A stretch of 38,177 bases of DNA, from contig JBLHKZ010000016.1 in assembly GCA_047618185.1 (NCBI GenBank), positions 1 to 38,177 of the forward strand, in the 5' to 3' direction. A program made the position numbers and the translations under genes. This DNA comes from JAYPEY01 sp047618185. Lineage in GTDB: Bacteria; Verrucomicrobiota; Verrucomicrobiia; Limisphaerales; JAYPEY01. Below are positions 14,213-22,690 of the stretch, one piece after another. The notes beneath the pieces are model-generated. The model saw only the letters and a list, made by a program, of their open reading frames with translations. It searched no databases and was not told the DNA's origin. The first letter of the stretch is position 1. Each line of letters begins with the position of its first letter.

Positions 14213-15514
14213 ATGAAACGCTTTTTACCATTTTTTGTTCTAACCCTCGCCTACGCCGTTGTCGCACAGGCCGACTGGAAGCAATGGCGCGGTCCATCCG
14301 GCCAGGGCCACACATCCGCCAATCTGCCGACGAAATGGAGCGAATCGAAAAACGTCAAATGGCGCTCCTCAGTTCCCGGGAAAGGCTGGTCGTCCCCCGT
14401 GATCGAAGGCGATCAGATTTGGGTCACCTCCGCGCATGAGCAGCTCGCCACCGCCGAGGAGCGAGCCGAGCGGCTCGAGAAGAATTCCGGAGGTCAGCCG
14501 GTTGTGGTGCTGTCGAGCGTTCGCCTGCACGCGGTCTGCTTCGACAAGAACACAGGCGAGCTGCTGCACGATATCGAGATTCTCAGAAAGAAAGATCCCC
14601 AATGGTCGCACAAGCTCAACAGCTACGCCTCGCCGACGCCCGTCATTGAAAACGGAAAGCTCTATTGCCACTTCGGCGCTTACGGCGCCGCCTGCCTCGA
14701 CACGCGCACGGCCAAAGTCCTTTGGCGCAACCAGGACCTCGTGGTGCAGCACGAAAACGGCCCGGGCAGCACGCCTGTGCTTTGGAAGGACAAACTCATC
14801 TTCCACATGGACGGCAGCGACGAGCAATACATCGCGGCGTTGGACACGAACACGGGCAAGCTCGCCTGGAAAACCGAGCGCACCGGCGAGATGAACTCCA
14901 ACCCGCAGCTCAAGAAATCCTACGGCACGCCGCTCATTCTCGAAGCGAACGGAAAGCCCACGCTCTATTCTCCCGCAGCCGACTGGCTCTACGGCTACGA
15001 CCCCGAGACCGGCAAGGAGCTTTGGAAACTCAACTACGGCATGCTCGGATTTTCCATCGTGCCGCGCCCAGTCGCCGGAAACGGCATGCTTTACTTCAGC
15101 ACCAGCTTCATGCGCCCGCAGCTGCTGGCCGTTCGAATTGACAAGCCCGGCGCTCCCGAGATCGCCTGGAAATACGACCGCGGCGTCTCCTCACAGCCCT
15201 CTCCGATTCTCGTGGGCGACGAGCTCTACTTTGTCAGCGACAGCGCCGGCATCGTCACCTGCCTGGATGCCCACACGGGGAAAATGCATTACCGCGAGCG
15301 CATCGGCGGCAATTACTCCGCCTCACCGACCCACGCGAATGGGAAGATCTATTTTCACAGTCGCGAAGGCGTCACTGCAATCGTGAAGGCAGGCAAGGAA
15401 TTCAAGACGCTCGCGAAGAACAAACTTGATGGAACCTTGATGGCCAGCGCCGCCGTGGATGGCGACGCCCTGATCCTCCGCACCGACAAGGCGCTTTACC
15501 GCATCGAGGAGTAA
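14213..15514 (+). CDS. Exported PQQ-type beta-propeller protein
   Basis: The protein has 433 residues with a signal peptide of about 20 (MKRFLPFFVLTLAYAVVAQA). It opens with DWKQWRGPSGQG, the usual entry of exported PQQ_2/BamB-like propellers in this phylum. Blade motifs recur: CFDKNTGELLHDI, CLDTRTAKVLWRN, ALDTNTGKLAWKT, GYDPETGKELWKL and CLDAHTGKMHYRE. There are no CxxCH or lipobox sequences. Quinone-cofactor dehydrogenase residues are not evident, so it is more likely a binding scaffold than an enzyme. No Shine-Dalgarno sequence is visible before ATG 14213. Confidence 0.85.
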   Translation: MKRFLPFFVLTLAYAVVAQADWKQWRGPSGQGHTSANLPTKWSESKNVKWRSSVPGKGWSSPVIEGDQIWVTSAHEQLATAEERAERLEKNSGGQPVVVLSSVRLHAVCFDKNTGELLHDIEILRKKDPQWSHKLNSYASPTPVIENGKLYCHFGAYGAACLDTRTAKVLWRNQDLVVQHENGPGSTPVLWKDKLIFHMDGSDEQYIAALDTNTGKLAWKTERTGEMNSNPQLKKSYGTPLILEANGKPTLYSPAADWLYGYDPETGKELWKLNYGMLGFSIVPRPVAGNGMLYFSTSFMRPQLLAVRIDKPGAPEIAWKYDRGVSSQPSPILVGDELYFVSDSAGIVTCLDAHTGKMHYRERIGGNYSASPTHANGKIYFHSREGVTAIVKAGKEFKTLAKNKLDGTLMASAAVDGDALILRTDKALYRIEE

Positions 15515-15550
15515 CGCCAATCGCCGACCAGGAATCCCAACAGCGCGTCT

Positions 15551-15697
15551 GGGGAGCGCGCGCGCCCTCGCGTGTTCTCATTGGCGCCCTCGCCGATGAG
15601 TCAGGGCGCGCCGCGCCATGGATCGCATGGCTCAAACCCACGCTCGGAGAATACGGCGAGGGCGCCGAATTCAACACGCGAGGCGCGTATGCTCCCC
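15551..15697. repeat. Dispersed ~148-bp element with terminal inverted repeats, copy 1
   Basis: It begins ggggagcgcgcgcgccctcg and ends in a near reverse complement (acgcgaggcgcgtatgctcc, then cc). It shares its ends and several internal blocks (cattggcgcc, gccgatgag, ggcgccgaa) with 33252-33400. It holds no gene and lies between the convergent ends of the genes at 14213 and 15768. It looks like a REP/MITE-like non-autonomous repeat. Confidence 0.8.
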
Positions 15698-15767
15698 GGA
15701 GAACGCTTCACTCCAAGAGACCGCGCAACGTGAATGCTGATCAAGCCGGCCGCGCGGCGCTTCACCG

Positions 15768-17075
15768 TCAAACGGCGATTCCCGCCCAGGCTTTACGCTC
15801 GGGCTGCAGGATTAAGTCGCTCGCCTCCTTATCATTCGCGAAGGTCTCTTTCTTTGGATCCCAGCGAAGCTCGCGGTTCAGTTGATACCCGAGATTCGCG
15901 AGCATGCAGACCGTGTTGGTGCGATGGCCGATCTCGACGTCCGCGACGGGACGCTCGCCGCTGCGAACACAATCCAGCCAATTGAGCTGGTGACGCGAGT
16001 TGATCTTCGGCAGGTGGAAATCATTCTTCTCCAGAGGCGTTTCGAGGATCTTACCCGGCGTGGACTCCAACGTGCTTCGGTCGACGTAAATCTCTCCCTT
16101 GGTCCCGACAAAGACGCAGCCTTTGCGGCCCAGCTTCTGGCCGTGAATCATTTCGATGCCGGACTTGTAGCGAAAGCTAAGCCCCTGCGTCGCCTTGGGA
16201 TCGTCCGGCGGCGTGACGCGCACGGGCCCGCTGGCGTCCTCGTCCATCGCCCATTGCGCGATGTCAAAATGATGAGCGCCGATGTCCGACAAGCTGCCGC
16301 CTGCGTATTCCCGATACCGACGCCAGGCCGGAAAATGTTTATGAACGCCGATCGGACAAAGAACCTCGTTGAATCCGCGCTGCGGCGCCGGGCCAAGCCA
16401 CATATCCCAGTTGATGCCTTCCGGCAAATCCTCGTCCGGCAGATTGTCGGGCACGGGCGGTCCGCCCACGCCGATGTAGACTTTCTTCAATTCGCCGATG
16501 CGCCCGCTGCGGACGTATTCCACCGCCTTGCGAAACTTGCCGCCGTACTCCGTCCTCTGCTGGCTGCCGGTCTGGAAAACGATCTTGTTGTCGCGCGCCG
16601 CCTTCACCACCGCTCTTCCTTCGCCGATCGTACGAGTCAGCGGCTTCTCGCAATAGACATGCTTGCCGGCCTTGGCCGCGAGCACGGACATGATCGCATG
16701 CCAATGATCCGGCGTTCCAATGGCGACCGCGTCGATGCTCTTATCCGCAATGATCTCCCTAAAATCCTTGTGCGCCTTCAGCCCCTCGCTGCTTCGCTTT
16801 TTCTTCGTATAAAGATCTCGCACGCGCTGCATGCCATAGTCCAGTCGCGCGTCAACACAGTCCGAAACGGCGACCATCTGCGCGTCATCCGATTCGGCGA
16901 ATGCGCCGGCGATGCCGGTCAGACGCCGGCCCATGCCGATGAGACCGAGCGTGATGCGATTGTTGGGGCCCTTGCCGGATTTGGAGGCGCCCCACATGCC
17001 GGATGGCAGGATGAACGGCGCGCTGGCAATGGCGGAAGTTTGAAGGAATCGACGGCGTGAAATGGATGTCTTCAT
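15768..17075 (-). CDS. Tat-exported Gfo/Idh/MocA family oxidoreductase
   Basis: The protein has 435 residues from ATG 17075-17073; a longer frame opens at 17123, but the twin-arginine leader MKTSISRRRFLQTSAIASAP fixes the start. The N-terminal Rossmann fold has GLIGMGRR near residue 45, then VAIGTPDHWHA and the family hallmark YCEKPL. The C-terminal half carries DIGAHHFDIAQWA, with the histidine expected at the active site. Members oxidise or rearrange sugars and inositols with a tightly bound NAD; export through Tat fits a cofactor loaded in the cytoplasm. The gene stands alone on the minus strand. Confidence 0.88.
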   Translation of the reverse strand: MKTSISRRRFLQTSAIASAPFILPSGMWGASKSGKGPNNRITLGLIGMGRRLTGIAGAFAESDDAQMVAVSDCVDARLDYGMQRVRDLYTKKKRSSEGLKAHKDFREIIADKSIDAVAIGTPDHWHAIMSVLAAKAGKHVYCEKPLTRTIGEGRAVVKAARDNKIVFQTGSQQRTEYGGKFRKAVEYVRSGRIGELKKVYIGVGGPPVPDNLPDEDLPEGINWDMWLGPAPQRGFNEVLCPIGVHKHFPAWRRYREYAGGSLSDIGAHHFDIAQWAMDEDASGPVRVTPPDDPKATQGLSFRYKSGIEMIHGQKLGRKGCVFVGTKGEIYVDRSTLESTPGKILETPLEKNDFHLPKINSRHQLNWLDCVRSGERPVADVEIGHRTNTVCMLANLGYQLNRELRWDPKKETFANDKEASDLILQPERKAWAGIAV

Positions 17076-17177
17076 AATTTGTGGATAGGCCGACGACTCT
17101 TTCCCGAGACGCAAATTTGTCAAGGCGGTTCTGATTACGCCGATAACTGCGAGCGCGGTTCAGTTTGCGGAAGAACA

Positions 17178-17234
17178 GGACGCCGAGGACGGCTTCCCTC
17201 TCATTCCTGGAGACGAACGCCGTCCTCGGTGTCC
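17178..17234. repeat. Inverted repeat, 16-bp arms
   Basis: ggacgccgaggacggc (17178-17193) pairs with gccgtcctcggtgtcc (17219-17234), with one G-T position and a 25-base loop. It lies 44 bases before the first gene upstream of it on the plus strand and just past the stop of the dehydrogenase at 17275. It could end that minus-strand transcript or be a short dispersed repeat. Confidence 0.6.
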
Positions 17235-17274
17235 CATATTGTTCGGGCAGGCCTTACTCCCTGTCGCGCGGTTC

Positions 17275-18420
17275 TCAACGCTTATGCCCGCCTTCGCGCA
17301 CACGCTGGGTCGGACGAAAGATCTCCTTCTCATAACGCGCAGCCAACGATTCCAGCTGATCCGACAGATCCCATTTGGAAAATGATTTTGCCCAGGTCAT
17401 GGGACCCACGCTCAGTCCGTTGCCCAGACGCATGGCCAGCTCCACATCACCCGTCGAACACACGCCCTGTTCGACGAGCTTTGTCGCCTCGTTGATCTGC
17501 GCGAACAACGGCAGCAGCGGATTTAATGCGCGCGTCGCTTTAGAAAAATCGAGCGTAGGTCTTCCCTGCGACCAGTCGTAGTAACCGCGGCCGGATTTCT
17601 TCCCAAGCAATCCGGCGTCCGCCATTTCGACCAGATGCAAAGCGGGCGCATAATCCGTGTGCAGCGTGTCGGCAAGATACCGCCCCATGCTCACCGCGAC
17701 ATCAACTCCGATATAGTCCGTCAACTCCTTGGGGCCGAACGGATGACCGAGCGAACGCATGAAGGCGTCCAGCGGCTCCGGCTCAATCTCCTTTCGTTCC
17801 ACGATCGACTGGAACAAGACTGTCGAGGCGGCGTTGACTCGATTGACAATAAAACCGGGCGTGTCTTTCTGAACGAGGACCGGCGTCTTGCCCATCGCCT
17901 TCGCCAACGCCAACGCGGATTCGATTGTGTCGTCGGAAGTCGCCACGCCGCGAATCACTTCGACCAGCCGCATCAAGACCGGCGGATTGAAGAAATGAAA
18001 TCCCAGAACCTGCGACGGGCGATTCGTCATCGCGCCCAATTCTGTGACGCTCATCGTGGAGGTGTTGGACGCAAGAATCGCGCGCGACGACGCCAGGTCG
18101 TCCAACTGGCGAAAGGTCTCCCGCTTCAGCTCCAGAATCTCAGGCACAGCCTCGACGACGAATTCCGCATCCGACACCGCCTCAGCGAGATCCGTGGTCC
18201 AGGTCAAACTTGATTCACGAATCTGGTTCGCCAGCTCTCCCGAGACTTTCCCCTTCGACGCCAGCTTCTCGAGACTTGCGAAAATACGTTCTTTCCCGCG
18301 CTCCAAAGCCGCGTCGTTGACGTCAAATAGCCACACGCGAAATCCGGCCAGGGCCGCCACTTCGGCGATGCCGTGCCCCATGTCGCCCGCTCCGATGACC
18401 GCAATGGTTCTGATATCCAT
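17275..18420 (-). CDS. 3-hydroxyacyl-CoA dehydrogenase
   Basis: This gives 381 residues from ATG 18420 (MDIRTIAVIGAGDMGHGIAE); a start three codons earlier is possible. VIGAGDMG is the NAD-binding loop. Catalytic and fold markers follow: ASNTSTMSVTEL, FHFFNPPVLMRLVEVI with the active histidine region, PGFIVNR, and two 3HCDH C-terminal domains (GLLGKKSGRGYYDW in the first). It should oxidise 3-hydroxyacyl-CoA to 3-ketoacyl-CoA in the cytoplasm. The thiolase gene ends 18 bases upstream on the same strand, so the pair performs consecutive steps of beta-oxidation or related acyl-CoA degradation. No enoyl-CoA hydratase is present here. Confidence 0.9.
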   Translation of the reverse strand: MDIRTIAVIGAGDMGHGIAEVAALAGFRVWLFDVNDAALERGKERIFASLEKLASKGKVSGELANQIRESSLTWTTDLAEAVSDAEFVVEAVPEILELKRETFRQLDDLASSRAILASNTSTMSVTELGAMTNRPSQVLGFHFFNPPVLMRLVEVIRGVATSDDTIESALALAKAMGKTPVLVQKDTPGFIVNRVNAASTVLFQSIVERKEIEPEPLDAFMRSLGHPFGPKELTDYIGVDVAVSMGRYLADTLHTDYAPALHLVEMADAGLLGKKSGRGYYDWSQGRPTLDFSKATRALNPLLPLFAQINEATKLVEQGVCSTGDVELAMRLGNGLSVGPMTWAKSFSKWDLSDQLESLAARYEKEIFRPTQRVREGGHKR

Positions 18421-18438
18421 AGCTTGCATGGCGCAGGT

Positions 18439-19644
18439 TCAGTCCTCCGACGACGCCGCCTCACGCTCGATGATGATGCTGACGCCCTGACCGCCTCCGC
18501 AGCACATCGTCGCGCAACCGAGATGCGCATCCCGCTCCTCCATGATGCGAGCCAACGTGCCGAGAATACGGCCGCCGCTCGCGCCCAAGGGATGGCCGAT
18601 CGCGATCCCGCCCCCCTTGACGTTGACCTTCTCAGGATCGATGCCCAACTCGTCGATCGCATAGAGCGGGACCGCCGCGAAGGCTTCGTTAATTTCCCAG
18701 AGATCGATGTCGGAGGCTTCCAGCCCGGCCGCCTTGAGCGCCTTGCGCGTTGCCGGCACAGGCCCCTTGCCCATGAGATTCGGCTCCACCCCGGCGAATC
18801 CGATCGAGCGCACTTTCGCCATCGCCTTGACGCCCTTTGCCTCCGCCGTTTCCTTTGCCATGAACAACAGCGCGCAGGCGCCGGCATTGAGCGGCGAAGA
18901 GGTCCCGACCGTAATCTTGCCGTTTTCGCGGAAAGGCGTCCGCAATTGCGCCATGTCCTCCATTTTTGCATTCGCGCGAATGGACTGATCCGTTTCGACC
19001 AACAAAGTCGAGCCATCGGCCTGCTTCGCTTCGATCGGTAGAATCTCGCCCTTGAAGAATCCGTCCGTCTGGGCCTGGTGCGCGAGTTGATGCGAACGAA
19101 CGCCCCAGGCGTCCATTTGCTCACGGGTCAATCCGCCGACATCCGCCAGTTTCTCCGCGGTCAGCCCCATGTTGCCGGCGGTCATCATGTCCCAATGCGC
19201 GAGCGGAGGATCGCTGAAGAATCGAAGATTCAAATCGATTGCGCCGTCGCCGCCCATCGGCACGCGAGTCATGTGCTCCATGCCGCCGCACAACACGATA
19301 TCGGCCGCGCCCGTGGCGATTTCCATAAAAGCGATATGAGCGGCGGCGATAGTCGAACCGCATTGTTGATCGATAAACTTCGCGGCCGTTTTCTGGTCAA
19401 GATTCGCGAGCAAAAGCGGCGTTCGTCCGCCCTGCGTCCATTGCTCGCTCACGCCCTGCGCGCAGCCCACGATCAGGTCGTCGACCTCATTCGGTTTGAC
19501 GCCGACGTGCTCCAGGGTCGGCTTGAGCAAGGCCGCCAGCAGATCGTCGGAGCGCATTTTGCAAAAGACATCGCGAGCGGGATCGTTGGGACGAGAGCGA
19601 GATTGAGCGGTTCGAAGATAACTGGCCAGAATGACGTCACGCAT
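18439..19644 (-). CDS. Acetyl-CoA acetyltransferase (thiolase)
   Basis: The protein has 401 residues, full thiolase length. C95 in FIDQQCGSTIA is the acyl-accepting cysteine; H351 in GGGIAIGHPLGASG and C381 in MCCGGGQG complete the active site. EINEAF (317-322) is the conserved NEAF block. The usual NRxCSSG around the nucleophile reads DQQCGST here, as in some FadI-like and degradative thiolases. It is the first gene of a two-gene minus-strand operon with 3-hydroxyacyl-CoA dehydrogenase; direction of the reaction is presumably thiolytic. Confidence 0.92.
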   Translation of the reverse strand: MRDVILASYLRTAQSRSRPNDPARDVFCKMRSDDLLAALLKPTLEHVGVKPNEVDDLIVGCAQGVSEQWTQGGRTPLLLANLDQKTAAKFIDQQCGSTIAAAHIAFMEIATGAADIVLCGGMEHMTRVPMGGDGAIDLNLRFFSDPPLAHWDMMTAGNMGLTAEKLADVGGLTREQMDAWGVRSHQLAHQAQTDGFFKGEILPIEAKQADGSTLLVETDQSIRANAKMEDMAQLRTPFRENGKITVGTSSPLNAGACALLFMAKETAEAKGVKAMAKVRSIGFAGVEPNLMGKGPVPATRKALKAAGLEASDIDLWEINEAFAAVPLYAIDELGIDPEKVNVKGGGIAIGHPLGASGGRILGTLARIMEERDAHLGCATMCCGGGQGVSIIIEREAASSED

Positions 19645-19699
19645 GAGCTGGATTGTGTTGGGTCGAGAATCAACGCGCGATCCTAAACTGCGCCGAAAT

Positions 19700-20100
19700 A
19701 TTGCAACTGCCCCATCCCGATGTTCTGTAATGTGAATCGACGGTGACTAGGGCGACCCACGCATCCCAGAAACTGTGCATCCCCCACAAACACGCAACGC
19801 GTCCCGCATTCCAGAGCCAGAGAGATGGCAAAATTGAGCGTCGCTTTTCCACCGCGCCATCCCCGATCTCAGCGTCACGTTGAGTTCCTTGAATCTGGCA
19901 TCCCTCCGGGAAGCTGTGCATTACCCACAAGTTGGCAATCTGCGGCGCTGCCTCGTTTCCCTTTATCCCGACGGGATTACGCCCGCCAGCCCAAGGTTGG
20001 CCTCCCGCGACAGCAGCCGGCCTACCTTGGGTTTGATGCCCCTGTTCGAAACAACCCCAACGGGTTGCGCCCAAATCGCTGCCGAATTGTGAAATCACCA
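19700..20100. repeat. Intergenic stretch of repeated hairpin motifs (dispersed non-coding repeat type)
   Basis: The 716 bases between the thiolase and the methyltransferase hold no convincing gene. Instead there are repeated short motifs: two versions of a gcatccc...ctgtgcat...cccacaa block (about 19759-19795 and 19899-19930), the palindrome atcccgacgggat (19965-19977), a 13-bp hairpin cccaaggttggcc/ggcctaccttggg with one mismatch (19991-20032), and aaccccaacgggtt (20053-20066). Similar formulaic sequence occurs at 30165-30335. I have seen this style in intergenic regions of the phylum; its function is unknown to me. Confidence 0.55.
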
Positions 20101-20361
20101 CCCTTCATTACAAGCCGCCTGGCATCCCAATGCGGCAACCCGAAGCGGGGTTCTTTCCAACAAATTTTTAATAGTGAGCGGCCCGTTCTCGACCTGTTCT
20201 TTCCCTTGCTCCTGCCCCCCTTTCTTTCGTAAGGGGTTCAAAGATCGACGTGTCGCCGATTTTCGTAGACTCTGAGGGTTGATCGGGTTGTAGAAGCGCC
20301 GAAGCCGACCTTACACCATTTTGCATCGGGCAAACCTGTCACAGATCGAAAAAGTATCACT

Positions 20362-21189
20362 ATGTCTCAATTTGAAAATTACACGAGTACCAGCGAGAAC
20401 TATGACCTGACCCGGCAGCCGGTCGGTCTGGAGTTGATCTTCGGCGCCTTGGCCTGCGGGTCCCGGCCTCTCAGCGAGCAAACCGTCCTCGACGCCGGAT
20501 GCGGGACGGGCAACTACCTGGCCGCCCTCGCCGGCAAAGTGGCGAGGGTCGAAGGCGTGGAGCTCAACCCGGGGATGCTGGGCACGGCGCAGACAAAGAT
20601 GGCGAACAATTCAGAGGTGCGGCTGCAACAGGGTTCCATCCTCGAGCTGCCCCTTGAAGATGGCTCCTGCGATGGGGTGTTGGTGAACTACGTGCTCCAT
20701 CACTTGGAAGATGGTTCCGACGCGAGCTTCACTGCGACGCAGAAAGCGATCGCGGAATTCCAGCGTGTGCTCGCCCCGGGCGGCGCCCTGATCATCCAAA
20801 CCTGCTACCACGAGCAGTATCGGCAAGGCTTTTGGTATTCCGCGCTCATCCCCGCCGCGATCGACCGGTTCATGAACCGGTACATGCCGTTGGAGCTAAT
20901 GGAGCAAGGCATGAGTGAGGTGGGCCTGGAGCCGGGCGGTCGCCTGGTATCCCTCGACGAAGTCCTGCAGGGAGACGGCTATTTCGACCCGCTCGGGCCG
21001 ACGCGCCAGGAGTGGCGTGACGGTGACTCAAGCTGGGCCCTTGTCGAAGAGGGGGAAATGGCAGGCGTGATCGCCGAAATCGAGCGGATGCGCGCGGATG
21101 GCTCGATGGACCGGTTCCACGCCGAACGGGAAGAGCTCCGCCGGCAGCACGGACAGGCGACATTCGTCATTGGCCGGAAGCCCCTGTAA
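20362..21189 (+). CDS. Class I SAM-dependent methyltransferase
   Basis: The protein has 275 residues. VLDAGCGTGNYL (motif I, about 42-53) binds the methionine part of SAM; VEGVELNPGML supplies the acidic ribose-binding residue; DGVLVNYVLHHL and RVLAPGGALIIQT are motifs post-II and III of the Methyltransf_11/UbiE-like fold. The C-terminal ~100 residues are helix-rich with no recognisable substrate domain. Substrate is unknown. It has its own strong terminator at 21227-21253 and stands alone, so context does not help. Confidence 0.85.
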   Translation: MSQFENYTSTSENYDLTRQPVGLELIFGALACGSRPLSEQTVLDAGCGTGNYLAALAGKVARVEGVELNPGMLGTAQTKMANNSEVRLQQGSILELPLEDGSCDGVLVNYVLHHLEDGSDASFTATQKAIAEFQRVLAPGGALIIQTCYHEQYRQGFWYSALIPAAIDRFMNRYMPLELMEQGMSEVGLEPGGRLVSLDEVLQGDGYFDPLGPTRQEWRDGDSSWALVEEGEMAGVIAEIERMRADGSMDRFHAEREELRRQHGQATFVIGRKPL

Positions 21190-21226
21190 TCAAGAAATGG
21201 GTCGGGGCAGGAGTGTCGCTGAAATC

Positions 21227-21253
21227 CGCTGCCGATCCTTCGGCAGCGTTTTT
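21227..21253 (+). terminator. Rho-independent terminator of the methyltransferase gene
   Basis: A perfect 9-bp stem cgctgccga/tcggcagcg with loop tcct is followed by five T's. It lies 38 bases after the stop at 21189 and is the clearest terminator in the window. Confidence 0.85.
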
Positions 21254-21345
21254 CATCGGCGGGTTCCCTGAAACTGTCGCTATCCCTCCACACCAAGCGA
21301 CGGGCGCTGAGTTTCGCAAGCGACGGTCACGAAAAGTCTGATCCG

Positions 21346-21500
21346 TTACCTGGATTTCTTCAGCGCTCTCGAAACGGTTTCCATAACGCGTTCCTCAGCG
21401 ACAGCCTTCAGGGGACGAAGCCAGCCGTAGTAGAACAGTTTCGATACGATGTAACATGGGGTCGCATTGGCATAGGCGATAGGCCAGGTGAGAAATGAAG
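21346..21500 (-). other. Open frame abutting the tRNA 3' end, no start codon
   Basis: On the minus strand the frame directly after the tRNA reads SFLTWPIAYANATPCYIVSK, then LFYYGWLRPLKAVAEERVME, ending at TAA 21348-21346. The composition looks protein-like and membrane-like, but the only upstream starts lie inside the tRNA. It may be a gene remnant left beside the tRNA, or chance. Confidence 0.25.
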
Positions 21501-21576
21501 TGGTACACCGGGAGGGACTCGAACCCCCAACCGCTTGGTTCGAAGCCAAGTGCTCTATCCATTGAGCTACCGGTGC
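21501..21576 (-). tRNA. tRNA-Arg(TCG)
   Basis: It is 76 bases with encoded CCA. The acceptor stem GCACCGG/CCGGTGT has a G-T first pair; D arm GCTC/GAGC; anticodon stem CTTGG/CCAAG with loop CTTCGAA, giving anticodon TCG (reads CGA); T arm GGGGG/CCCTC with TTCGAGT. A small hairpin (tctccg/cggaga) lies just upstream on the same strand. Confidence 0.95.
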
Positions 21577-21740
21577 GGTCGGCTCTCCGCTTTCGGAGAA
21601 CGGGACGACAAGATGCCCGACTCTCTTGCCGAATCAAGCGGAATCTCATTCCTGCCGGCCTGGACGAAATCATTCACCCGGCATCGACTGGATCGACAAT
21701 CGGGTTTCGTGCTTGAATCGAGCTTCGCCTTCGCATCTTG

Positions 21741-22673
21741 ATGACCGGACCGCAGTCAATGAACGACAGCTCTTCCACATCCATGCAGACCGCAACCGCT
21801 CGCCCCGTCGCGCCTCCTTCAAGGCGTCCCCGGCTACGATATGTCGATCTGTTTCTCGATGCCTACGACGACGAGGCATCCGATTGCGCCGCAGCGCTGG
21901 GGCGTCATTTGCATTGGGGCTTTCATGCGAACCCATCGACGCGAATCGAAGCGGCCGAGGAGTTTGCGCGGGCCGGAGACGCCATGAGCGCGCTTGTCAT
22001 CGACGCCGCTAAGCTGACCGACGGCGCCTCAGTTCTGGATGCGGGCTGCGGTTTCGGCGGAACGCTTCGTCAACTCAGTGAGCAAGATCTCGAATTGAAA
22101 TTGACGGGCTTGAATATCGATCCACGCCAGATCCACCGCGCCCGGTCGCAGCAAGTGTCAGTTGATGAATCTGGCGTCCACATCGGCCACACGTGCGGCG
22201 ACGCCACGGAAATGCCGTTCGCTGACGAATCGTTTGACGCCGTTCTCGCTCTGGAACTGACCTGCCACTTCGAGGAGCGAGCGCCCTTTTTCGCGGAAGC
22301 GCGTCGCGTCCTTCGGCCCGGAGGACGGCTGGTGGTCGCCGACTACGCGTCGTCCGGTCCGGTGAAGCCTTTGGCTGCGGCTGTCGACTTCTGCCTTGGC
22401 CCGCTGTTCACCCGCGTCTACGGCCGCTTGAACTGCAAGCTCACGTTCAACGACTACCGTCGGCTGACTGAAGCTCATGGATTTGAAGTGGCAAGAAAGG
22501 AGGATCTCACCCGGAACACTTTACCGAACTTCCGTTTCCTTCGGCGGCTCATGGGCAACTTCGAGATCTCTTTCTGGGAAAAACGTTTCAACGACGTCGT
22601 GAGCCTGACGATGGAAAACGCCGCTCGGATGGGGGCGCTGAAATACTTCCTAATGACGTTCGTGCGGAAGTAG
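21741..22673 (+). CDS. Class I SAM-dependent methyltransferase (small-molecule C/N/O type)
   Basis: This has 310 residues from ATG 21741; ATG 21759 is an alternative, and the first ~25 residues are Ser/Thr/Pro-rich and probably unstructured. The N-terminus reads LHWGFHAN, as in tocopherol- and phosphoethanolamine-type methyltransferases. VLDAGCGFGGTL is motif I, GLNIDPRQIHRAR binds the ribose, DATEMPFADESFDAVLALE is motif II and RVLRPGGRLVVADY motif III. The C-terminal SFWEKRFNDVV region is the variable substrate part. Substrate is unknown; a lipid or isoprenoid quinone-like acceptor would fit the family. The Aas-type gene ends 17 bases away on the opposite strand. Confidence 0.85.
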   Translation: MTGPQSMNDSSSTSMQTATARPVAPPSRRPRLRYVDLFLDAYDDEASDCAAALGRHLHWGFHANPSTRIEAAEEFARAGDAMSALVIDAAKLTDGASVLDAGCGFGGTLRQLSEQDLELKLTGLNIDPRQIHRARSQQVSVDESGVHIGHTCGDATEMPFADESFDAVLALELTCHFEERAPFFAEARRVLRPGGRLVVADYASSGPVKPLAAAVDFCLGPLFTRVYGRLNCKLTFNDYRRLTEAHGFEVARKEDLTRNTLPNFRFLRRLMGNFEISFWEKRFNDVVSLTMENAARMGALKYFLMTFVRK

Positions 22674-22690
22674 GCCGGAAGGGAGGCGAC

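Noticed and set aside
15882..17060. 392-codon plus-strand frame
   Set aside because: Antisense shadow of the Gfo/Idh/MocA gene, which has clear motifs and a Tat leader on the minus strand.
19670..20101. 143-codon minus-strand frame in the large intergenic region
   Set aside because: It runs through hairpin repeats and its W/G/R/H-rich translation follows from them; no start signal or family.
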